Assembly (NCBI GenBank): GCA_011033025.1
Contig: WFMF01000179.1
Span: 186,001-250,000, forward strand
Origin: Beroe forskalii
Lineage: Eukaryota > Ctenophora > Nuda > Beroida > Beroidae
Direction: 5' to 3'
DNA length: 64,000 nt
The position numbers were made by a program, and so were the translations under genes. The notes beneath the pieces were generated by a model. That model saw only the letters and a list, made by a program, of their open reading frames with translations. It made no database searches and was not told the DNA's origin. Every line of letters begins with the position of its first letter. The stretch's first letter is position 1. Below are positions 12,401 through 24,400 of the stretch, in pieces.

Positions 12401-15400
12401 GATAAAATCTATCGATGATCTTATGATTTTTTGATGATTCGCTTAAGATAAGTATGCCGTATTAATATTATTGAGCAAGAACCTTCCATTTTGTGATGTA
12501 TTATATTCGTTCAAATTAACACCTCTTACCCCTTATTGTCCCCGTTACTAATAAAAAACTGGGTTCCACTACTCATTTACACATTCCATTTCAGCCGGGT
12601 TCCACTACTCGTTGACATATTCCATTTCAGCCGGGTTCCACTACTCGTTGACATATTCCATTTCAGCTGGGTTCCACTACTCATTTACACATTCCATTTC
12701 AGCCGGGTTCCACTACTCGTTGACATATTCCATTTCAGCCGGGTTCCACTACTCGTTGACATATTCCATTTCAGCTGGGTTCCACTACTCATTGACACAT
12801 TCCATTTCAGCCGGGTTCCACTACTCGTTGACACATTCCATTTCAGCCGGGTTCCACTACTCATTGACACATTCCATTTCAGCCGGGTTCCACTACTCAT
12901 TGACACATTCCATTTCAGCTGGGTTCCACTACTCATTGACACATTCCATTTCAGCCGGGTTCCATTACTCATTGACACATTCCATTTCAGCCGGGTTCCA
13001 CTACTCATTTACACATTCCATTTCAGCTGGGTTCCACTACTCGTTGACATATTCCATTTCAGCCGGGTTCCACTACTCGTTGACACATTCCATTTCAGCT
13101 GGGTTCCACTACTCATTGACACATTCCATTTCAGCCGGGTTCCACTACTCATTGACACATTCCATTTCAGCTGGGTTCCACTACTCATTGACACATTCCA
13201 TTTCAGCCGGGTTCCATTACTCATTGACACATTCCATTTCAGCCGGGTTCCACTACTCATTTACACATTCCATTTCAGCCGGGTTCTACTACTCATTTAC
13301 ACATTCCATTTCAGCTGGGTTCCACTACTCATTGACACATTCCATTTCAGCCGGGTTCCACTACTCATTGACACATTCCATTTCAGCCGGGTTCCATTGC
13401 ATTGACACATTCCATTTCAGGTTCCACTACTCATTGACATTCCATTTCAGCCGGGTTCCACTACTCATTGACACATTCCATTTCAGCCGGGGTCCACTAC
13501 TCATTGACACATTCCATTTCAGCTGGGTTCCACTACTCATTGACACATTCCATTTCAGCCGGGTTCCACTACTCATTGACACACATTTACACATTCCATT
13601 TCAGCCGGGTTCCACTACTCATTGACACATTCCATTTCAGCTGGGTTCCACTACTCATTGACACATTCCATTTCAGCCGGGTTCCACTACTCATTGACAC
13701 ATTCCATTTCAGCTGGGTTCCACTACTCATTGACACATTCCATTTCAGCCGGGTTCCATTACTCATTGACACATTCCATTTCAGCCGGGTTCCACTACTC
13801 ATTGACACATTCCATTTCAGCTGGGTTCCACTACTCATTGACACATTCCATTTCAGCCAGGTTCACTACTCACCATTCCATTCCATTTCAGCTGGGTTCC
13901 ACTACTCATTGACACATTCCATTTCAGCCGGGTTCCCACTACTCGGTGACATTCCATTTCAGCCGGGTTCCACTACCCATTGACACATTCCATTTCAGCC
14001 GGGTTCCACTACTCATTGACACATTCCATTTCAGCCGGGTTCCACTACTCATTGACACATTCCATTTCAGCCGGGTTCCACTACTCATTGACACATTCCA
14101 TTTCAGCCGGGTTCCACTACTCATTGACACATTCCATTTCAGCCGGGTTCCACTACTCATTGACACATTCCATTTCAGCCGGGTTCCACTACTCGGTGAC
14201 ACATTCCATTTCAGCTGGGTTCCACTACTCATTGACACATTCCATTTCAGCTGGGTTCCACTACTCATTTACACATTCCATTTCAGCTGGGTTCCACTAC
14301 TCGGTGACACATTCCATTTCAGCTGGGTTCCACTACTCATTTACACATTCCATTTCAGCCGGGTTCCATTACTCATTGACACATTCCATTTCAGCTGGGT
14401 TCCACTACTCATTGACACATTCCATTTCAGCCGGGTTCCACTACTCGGTGACACATTCCATTTCAGCTGGGTTCCACTACTCATTGACACATTCCATTTC
14501 AGCCGGGTTCCACTACTCATTGACACATTCCATTTCAGCCGGGTTCCACTACTCGTTGACACATTCCATTTCAGCCGGGTTCCACTACTCATTGACACAT
14601 TCCATTTCAGCCGGGTTCCACTTGACATTCCATTTCAGCCGGGTTCCACTACTCGTTGACACATTCCATTTCAGCCGGGTTCCATTACTCGGTGACACAC
14701 TCCATTTCAGCTGGGTTCCACTACTCATTGACACATTCCATTTCAGCCGGGTTCCACTACTCATTGACACATTCCATTTCAGCCGGGTTCCACTACTCAT
14801 TGACACATTCCATTTCAGCTGGGTTCCACTACTCATTGACACATTCCATTTCAGCTGGGTTCCACTACTCATTGACACATTCCATTTCAGCCTGGTTCCA
14901 CTACTCATTGACACATTCCATTTCAGCCGGGTTCCACTACTCGGTGACACATTCCATTTCAGCCGGGTTCCACTACTCATTGACACATTCCATTTCAGCT
15001 GGGTTCCACTACTCATTGACACATTCCATTTCAGCCGGGTTCCACTACTCATTGACACCATTTCAGCCGGGTTCCACTACTCGTTGACACATTCCATTTC
15101 AGCCGGGTTCCACTACTCATTGACACATTCCATTTCAGCCGGGTTCCACTACCCATTGACACATTCCATTTCAGCCGGGTTCCACTACTCGTTGACACAT
15201 TCCATTTCAGCCGGGTTCCATTACTCGGTGACACACTCCATTTCAGCTGGGTTCCACTACTCATTGACACATTCCATTTCAGCCGGGTTCCACTACTCAT
15301 TGACACATTCCATTTCAGCCGGGTTCCACTACTCATTGACACATTCCATTTCAGCTGGGTTCCACTACTCATTGACACATTCCATTTCAGTTCCACTACT

Positions 15401-18400
15401 CATTGACACATTCCATTTCAGCCTGGTTCCACTACTCATTGACACATTCCATTTCAGCCGGGTTCCACTACTCGGTGACACATTCCATTTCAGCCGGGTT
15501 CCACTACTCATTGACACATTCCATTTCAGCTGGGTTCCACTACTCATTGACACATTCCATTTCAGCCGGGTTCCACTACTCATTGACATTCCATTTCAGC
15601 TGGGTTCTCATTGACATTCCATTTCAGCCGGGTTCCACTACTCATTGACACATTCCATTTCAGCCGGGTTCCACTACTCATTGACACATTCCATTTCAGC
15701 TGGGTTCCACTACTCATTGACACATTCCATTTCAGCCGGGTTCCACTACTCATTGACACATTCCATTTCAGCCGGGTTCCACTACTCATTGACACATTCC
15801 ATTTCAGCTGGGTTCCACTACCCATTGACACATTCCATTTCAGCCGGGATCCACTACCCATTGACACATTCCATTTCAGCCGGGTTCCACTACTCATTGA
15901 CACATTCCATTTCAGCCGGGTTCCATTACTCATTGACACATTCCATTTCAGCCGGGTTCCACTACTCATTGACACATTCCATTTCAGCCGGGTTCCACTA
16001 CTCATTGACACATTCCATTTCAGCCGGGTTCCACTACTCATTGACACATTCCATTTCAGCCGGGTTCCACTACTCATTGACACATTCCATTTCAGCCGGG
16101 TTCCATTACTCGGTGACACACTCCATTTCAGCTGGGTTCCACTACTCGTTGACACATTCCATTTCAGCCGGGTTCCACTACTCATTGACACATTCCATTT
16201 CAGCTGGGTTCCACTACTCATTGACACATTCCATTTCAGCCGGGTTCCACTACTCATTGGGTTCCACTACTCATTGACACATTCCATTTCAGCCACATTC
16301 CACTATCAGTGACACATTCCATTTCAGCCGGGTTCCACTACTCATTGACACATTCCATTTCAGCCGGGTTCCACTACTCATTGACACATTCCATTTCAGC
16401 CGGGTTCCACTACTCATTGACACATTCCATTTCAGCCGGGTTCCACTACTCGGTGACACATTCCATTTCAGCCGGGTTCCACGACTCATTGACACATTCC
16501 ATTTCAGCCGGGTTCCACTACTCGTTGACGGATTACAACTCCACGACGGGGATTGCTAACATCAGCTTCATGTACAACGGAACAGTGGACCAGTTTGACC
16601 TTATCTTCAAAGTGGTGTACACTGTGGGGTTGAACTCTGTGGTCTTCAACTACTCTATCAACATCGACGTGTACAGTACGTACAAGGCATCATATAACCC
16701 TGTTGGTAGTCCTGAGTGTTTTGTTTTCATCACTCGGCTCCCCAGTGATGAAATTAAAAAAAATCAGATGGCAAACAGGGACAAAATATCATGTTGGCTT
16801 TGCAGATTATGTATGTTTTATAGCGTTAGATTTATTAGCGAGATTATAGAATTAAATTATGATGTAGTTATGCAATTATAGGCATAACCTATCTGGACTC
16901 TTATTACCCCCCCAGGTATCTCACTGCTGACGCCTGCCTCTGCCATCTACTTCCCCATCACTACACCCATCACACTGACTTGTAGCTTGACGGGTCTGGA
17001 TAAGGGTATCAGCGAGATATTCGAGTACGAGTGGCCCTCCAACTGTACCTCCGCCTGCGCTGCCTCGAATACTTCCTCCTTCGTTGTGCAGGTAATTAGG
17101 TCGCACCATTCATTTTAAGATTTTACTCTGTTTGGCTTCCTGATTATGGAACGTCGCTTCCTGTGATCCCAAGCCTCTACGATCTTCCTAGCCCAAGTTA
17201 CAGGATTCTGAGCATGCGCTAATAAGCGTGGTCGCCTATTCGCCACATGGTAAAAGTTTCTACCTCCCCCTTCAAAGTTATGTAAAACACCGAAATTTAC
17301 TATTTGAAGAGTTTGAAGTCTTAGTCATTGACTGCGAGCTGCCATCTCACTTTTTGCCCCCATCCGGTTTCTTTTTGCCCCTCACTATGCGCACTTTGCA
17401 CCCTACGTCTAAGAATTACCCCCGCTGATTTTCAAACCAGAGTGCTCCTTTCCCTCAACGCTCAACCACTGCACTTAAATCACCTTACCCAATACCTTAA
17501 TACCACACTTCTTATTTTCAAAAACAATAACACTACTGTATAATATACTGACAAAACATTAAATTTACTACATTTTACCGAAAAAATAAGAGCGAAAATA
17601 CGGATAAGAATTGTCCATCCTCAGGGCTTTCCCTCCTATAGTCCTTAGAAGTGCCACTGGGTGCAGTGTTGCCGGAAATTGATGATTCCATGCCCTCCCT
17701 CCTCTCTGACTTCCAATCCCGAGACCACAAAGCCATCTGGACAGCGGAAAGCCATGTTCAAACTGCCGCGTTTGTTGCCACTAGAATCCATCCATTGAGA
17801 GCTCTTATGGCATTGCATGTCCACGTCTATTATCCCGTAGCCGCCTTGTTCACGGCCTTGTAAGACATTGAATCCGTAGTGGTCGTTGCTCCTGCATGTC
17901 CTTTTTGAGTTCCTGGCCCCGTTTTCATTCCGGGTAAAAGGTATCTCGTCACCATAGCCACAGTCCATGTACAACTCGATCAGCCCCCGTTGGCTCTGTT
18001 CACGCCATTGTAGACCTTCAACTACGTGGTTTGCTGGGCAGAGTTTCTTGATGGTGTGGCCCCTGGTATTGCCATTTGACCACGATGTCCAAGTTGATGT
18101 CCTATCTTTTACTGGGGGTGATATTGGAATTTTCGATGGGATTAATCGGTTACAACGGGCCCTGAAGTTGATTATTCCGTAGCCACCTTGCTCACGCACC
18201 TCCAAACCAGTCACTACTGCGTTGCCATTGCACGTGCTTGGATAGTTCCAGTTCCCATTGTAGTTCCCGTTGGATATCTTCTGAGCCCCGGAGTCGTAGC
18301 AGTACATCAGGGTGTTGATGATGCCTCGTCTGCTCTGCTCCCGTCCCCTGATCCCATAGAAGGCGTTCAGCTTGCCCGTGTCCTCGCAGTCTATCTTCTC

Positions 18401-21400
18401 ATTGTCTGCTCCGTTAGAATTTCCGGTGAAGTCAACATGGAAATCGCCACAGTCCATCTTGACCTCCACCAAGCCACGCCCGCCTTGTTCTCTCCACTGT
18501 AGCGCTGTGGCGTGTTGGTTTTTCGGACACACTCGTCTGATGGTGTGGCCCCTATGGTTCCCATTAGACCACGGTGTCCAATGCTCGTACCCACTAGGTG
18601 TGAGCTTCCTGCACTCCCTGTAAAAGGTATCTTTGTTGGTGACCAGTCTCTTCTTGAGCTGTGCTTTGTCTGCCTCGTGCATCCCTTCTCCCCTGATCTC
18701 CATGGCGCTGAATGTTAGGGTGGAGCCCTGGACAATGAGGGAGGAGATCAGGTCGTAGAGCTGGAGGGAGCAGAGTCCCTGGTCGTAGGCCACTGCGTAG
18801 ACAGAAGGGGGTCTGTCTGCCGGTGACGCTGGTAGCTCCTGTCACCATCTCATCCAGCACGTCCAGTGCTCCCCTGCAGTTGTAGTCCCCATCTCCCAGC
18901 ACGTCGGTGGCCCAGTCCCTGGCCCATTGGGTGTCCTTGATGAGACCTGGGTGGTCAGGGTGGCTGGACTTCTGGATCACGTCTATGTCATACCGGCTGG
19001 CTGCTGACCTGATCTTGTTGATGTACTCGTTGTACCTGGCCTCAAAGAATCCCACCTGCACCTCCTCGTACACCTCGTTGACACCCTTTTCAATGTCCTC
19101 CAAGAATTCTACGATCTCGTCTAGCTTTGCCATTATATCCGCATTGCTTGGGTCTGGACTCCCTGAGGAACAGTCGATGCTGCCAGCTATTGAGTCGCAG
19201 GCGGCTCCCACTGCACTTCCTGCTATTGCCACTACGCACCCAACTCCAACGGTGACTGCGCAGGTCACGCCGCCGATCCCCCCTGCTATGGCGCCACCGG
19301 CTGCACAGGTGGCTGAGATTGTGGATGTGGCTATTTCGCAGCTAGCATCGACTGGTTTAGCCACCACGAAGCTCAAAACCACGAGCCATATCAAACACTC
19401 TGATTTCTCCATCCTAGCTTTCTGAGAATACAAAGAGTTATTGTGATGATAATTGTTACAGCATCGTGTCAATAATGCTAAATTAAAAAGTAAAAACATA
19501 ACAACACATTATCTTGATAATAAAATTTAAAGTTTGTGCCTTCCAGAGACCAGAGAACCGGTTGAGAAACCATGTATATTCAAACAAGATTTTAAAGCCA
19601 TGAATCTGGGGTTGTGTTGAGAAACACACTTTGTAGGTATACCAACATTTGACTTAATAGCTGCTCGGACTGAACGGTACCTCTCAGCTTCAGTTCCTTG
19701 TTTACCAGAGATTTGAAATTGAATACTTGAACAATGGAATTTGTGTTCTGACACGTTGCTCCCGGTAGCGTGATTACAGTCTGCATTAACCTACCAAATA
19801 TTCAATTTGGCTTAGGAAGGTCATAGGACGGATAGACGTCGTTTTGGGCACCAACAAAGCTCAAACTCTCAAAGGCAATGTTTGTATGCAACTTGTCCAA
19901 AAAATATGCTTTAAAATGCTACTGATTTTGCCATTGTTTTCAACTTAACAGCTCTATCGGTGCTGGCATAGTGGCATACAACAAACTCTTTGGTTGAAAA
20001 ATTGAGAAGTCTGCCTCTAAAAACTTAACACCAGATACGAGGGCAAACTTTGAAAGTGAGAAGGCTCAGCATACCACGGGGAAAATTGAGAGCAGTTGGC
20101 TGCCGGGAAAATTGAGAACAGTAAAAACGCTTGTCTGTTGAGAGGGTAATATGATAAAATAGTGCAAGAGTTTCCAGTTTACACTACCCTGAACTCAAAC
20201 TCAATACTGGATTGGACCACGGGCAGCCTACAGCTGCAGGTGGTTCATTGGAAGCGGACAAGGGGTGCAAGAGGTAGGTGTTTTGCATCGAATGAGCCCA
20301 AAAATCAGTTTTTCGTCCATAATTCCCTTCCTGACTATTTAAGGGCATAATATGTTTATTTACAAGTTGTACATACAATAATATACATGCCCATTGCACT
20401 TCGTTTGCGCCCGGAGCTAAGTCTCTACGACCTTCTAATTGAGCCAAGTTATGAAATATCGAGTGTGTGCATTACCTTTAAAAACGGCGTGGTTAATAAC
20501 AACTTGTCGCCAGTGATATCAGATGTTGTGATGTAGCTAATACAGCATATGCCATCATACCATGCATTGACAGGACACCTCCAGTAAAGTAAGTGGTAAA
20601 CTTTATTGTTTTACCAAGTCTCCACTCTCCATATATGGAATTGTTAGACAGATTTTCTGATCACCTTTGTATGGAGACAATAGTATTGCTGCTGAGCAGT
20701 TCCTTTTTGAGACACTTCCAAAACCAAGAGGTGTGCCTACATTTCATGAAGATATAAGGTATGAGCAATACTACCTTATCGGACATAATTATCACGGACA
20801 TTATACATTCACGCTGAGCACCTCAGCGTGAATATTAATATCCGTGGTACTAATGTCCGTGATTTTCAGGTCCGTGAAAATTAAGTCGGGTATTTCCTCC
20901 TAAAATTTATAGGGTACAGACGCAAAATTTCTGACTTCATGTCTTTAAATGCACGAGTAACAAAATTTTTAAGAGAAATTATACTTCTTTTTCATGCTAA
21001 GTACCTGCAATATAGAAATTTATCATTTAAATTAACAAAAAATATTGGAAAAAAATCTTCAATTCAAGTATTCAAATCGTGGAAGAAAATGGGAAAATCG
21101 AGCCGATAATTTCGAAGTTTTCTTGAAATTTGAGCGTGAATATTAATGTTCGTGAAGTTTTTGGTCCGTGAAGTTAAAGTCCGTGATAATTATGTCTGAT
21201 AAGGTAGTAAGGGTCGTATGTGCCAAGAACTTTGAAAGTGAAAAGGCTCAGCTTAGCACGGGGAAAATTGAGAGCAGTTTGCTGCCGGGAAAATTGAGAA
21301 CAGTAAAAACGCTTCAATGTTGAGAGGGTAATATGATACAATAGTGCAAGAGTTTCCAGTTTACACAAGAATGAAATGCTGATATACTGATTTGAACGCT

Positions 21401-24400
21401 CATCAAAATGAGGCAGAAATCTTTCGTTTTACACACCATTAGTGCCTTCAATGAGAATAAGCTAGGTTAGGACAACAGCAAATCAAATGTATTGAAAACC
21501 ACCTTTAAAAATGAGATTAAAGATATCCCAAAGGGGTCATTAGAATTAATTCCAAAAGGTTAAAGTTTGCTTCTGGAGCTCAAAAACGAATCTGAACTTC
21601 ACTGAGATGTTGCTTTTATCAAGCTCTTAATATCCTGAAAGTTTCATCAAGTTTGCTAAAAAAAACTCAAAATTGGGTACCGGTTCTCGACCGCCTAATG
21701 AGATAATTGGAAAATTGACGCAATTATCGAGGATAACTCAAAAAGTAAAAATGAAAGCGACTTTATTCAAATGGCATCATTTACTGGAGCCAAAATTAAG
21801 TCTTATCAAAAAGAATACTGAATCAAGGCATCACCGGTCTTTCTCTAGAATTTTACTCAAATCACTAAATGGGAACTAAAACTTCTACTACGGAGCTTAC
21901 AATATTGCCTAAGATTTCATCGCCTTTCAGAGTCCAGCTGTATTTGACGAGGGAGTATTCAAGTGCGATGCTAACTTCACCTCAATCTACCAATCCGTCG
22001 TAATCGGGACTCCGACAGTCCAAAATGAAATCTTCATTTACGGTAATTAAGCAGTAAATTATTTCTAACTTTTATGTTAACGTTCGATGTTGTGTTTTAA
22101 GATCATGATTAAAGGATATGCTACTGCGTTTTACAGCTGATATAATAAGATTAGTCTATAATGCTCGAGGACCTTCTAACCTCCACTTCTCCAGACATGG
22201 ATATTGGTGCTGCTATAATCTACAGTCTGAACGGAGACAACGTAACGCTGACCTGCTCCTACAAGAGTACCCTGGACATAACCAACGCCACCATTTCATC
22301 CTCCACTCAGACTCTGCCGACCTCACTGACAAGTACAGTTTCTAATTTCAGATTAATAATCGCTGCTTTTGTGGTGGCTTGAATTATCATTGTGTCTGAA
22401 TTTCTTCAAAAAATGAAGAAAATATTATTTATTCTCTTCTGCACTTGTAGCTGAAAACTTAAGTGTTTACGAGTGCGGTACCAGACTCCCAGGAATTTAT
22501 ATAATGAACTGGACTTACTTATGAGAACATCCTTATAAGGACCTTCCTCATGATAAGAAAGTTCTCATGGCTAAGCGCAGTCTGTTATAGAATCCCCGAA
22601 TTCCAAAATGATTATGATCCATTCGCAATTTTTTATTGCCTCAGAAATTGGTAAAATAGCTGTGGCCTTGACAAGACCACCGCTATTAGCCTAATGCCCA
22701 TTTTACCAAAAATCTCGGTTGTTCTCTCATTAGCAACTTAATTTCAAGCACCGTAAAATAACTAAAGATAGTTCTAAGTTGAAGTTTGTATTGGACATTA
22801 TCTAGCAGTTTGGTTACAGATGAAGTGAATATAACCGGTACCAACGTAAGCACGTCGACCTACCAAGCCACGGTGGTGGCAGCAGATGTGACAGACACTG
22901 GGGACTTCACCTGCGACGTCACCATATCGGATAACACCGTCTTCTCACTGACTCAGCAGCTCATCGTCCTAGGTTTGATATTTGGGATTGCCAACAGTGC
23001 ATCCAACGCCCCTGAAGTCATGTAGTTGCAACGTTCTAAACCTGTCGTGAGACTGCTATTTATCAATAATGATTGTGTATTCATCTTAACATACCGTTGA
23101 TAATTTGACCCTTGGAAGCTTTAACGGCTACCCGTATCACTGAGAATGTTCCCACAGACGCGTCCATCACGCCGAGTGTGAGTGATGCCTTCATCTCCGC
23201 GTCCTCCAGCATCACGCTAACCTGCGTGATAACCCCCACGGCCCTCTCCCCCACCTTCGTGTGGCTGTTCAACTCCTCGCCCCTGGCCGGGGAGACCCAG
23301 TCCACCCTGGCCCTGGACTCCGCTAACGGAACCAACTCCGGGAGCTACAAGTGCCAGGTGAACTGGACCAGTGTGGGGGTGTACACTACTGCCCAACATA
23401 TCCTCTACGTGAGGGAGGTAGTCACCCCTACCACCACCTTCTTCATGGGGGCTAACACCACCACTGTAACCCTCTCCTGCACTGCGTACGGGGACGCCAT
23501 TGCTAGCACAGGGGTAGTGTGGAGCTCTCAAGCAGGGACAAGTCTTACTGGGATGAACGATACTGTGGTGTCTGGGCCTTATTCCTACGATGCCATCTTG
23601 GAGTATGATTACACTATCCTGGAGGACAACCTCACTTGCAACTACTCCTACACATCTGATAATGCTATGATTTCTGGGGATAATATACGAGTGTATTACA
23701 TCGCAGGTTTGATATGAAATATTGATACAGAAACAATTTTAGGTACCTATAATTTCTGACAGATTTAATTGATATGTTATCGTTGCAGCAGATTCATAAG
23801 AGCTATCTATGATTCTCTCATAACTCATATCAAATTTTATGATTGTGATGAGCAATAGAAACTTACTACGAGAACCTTTTCAGATCAAGTCAACTTAACA
23901 ACTGGAAGTGGCAATTGGTACACGGCTGTCAATTCGAACGAAACATTCACATGTTCCTATGAGAATGTAGTGGGAACTGGCATGGTAGCTGAGTTCTACA
24001 TAGGAAGCAGTGCTGTCACGACACTCTATCCTAGTGCTAATATCGGTACATTTATTCTTTATGAACCTCGCTTTTGACCTTGTCCAGCTTTTTCCTGTGA
24101 CATGATGAGAGATGCTGCAAGTGCCAATAATACCATTAGGTTACATTCAAGATTTCTTTCTGCTCCCGAAAAATATTAATTGGTAAATTATTAATTTTGC
24201 TAATCAGGAAATATCAAAATATAATTTTTCAGATAACAGCACCACCGGGCAATTGGTTTGGTCTACCGTTCCTTTGAATCATAGTTTCACGAGTAACGAT
24301 CCGCTTGAATGCAAGGTTACTTATAGTTATCCCAGTCAAAACAGCTTCACACAAGAGTATGTTCATCAGCACTCAACGAAGTTCTATGTCCGTGAGTTGA

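Noticed and set aside
12560..16530. Long open frames on both strands encoding 12-residue repeats, as a silk- or collagen-like structural gene
   Set aside because: The unit is 36 bases without stops, so several frames are open automatically. There is no start or independent gene context, and the array is explained by amplification of a splice acceptor junction.
12560..16530. CRISPR-like array
   Set aside because: The repeats are directly adjacent with no unique spacers, and this is animal intron DNA.
18789..18841. 53-base intron (GTGACAG..CTACGCAG) to explain the frame break in the WSNGN-repeat gene
   Set aside because: The acceptor looks good, but joining after GATGAGATG puts the downstream sequence in the wrong frame, and no other GT nearby gives the right phase. 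A one-base difference in the C5 run explains it better.
21673..21879. 68-codon open frame in the 4.8-kb intron
   Set aside because: Low-complexity basic sequence in AT-rich DNA with no features or flanking exons.
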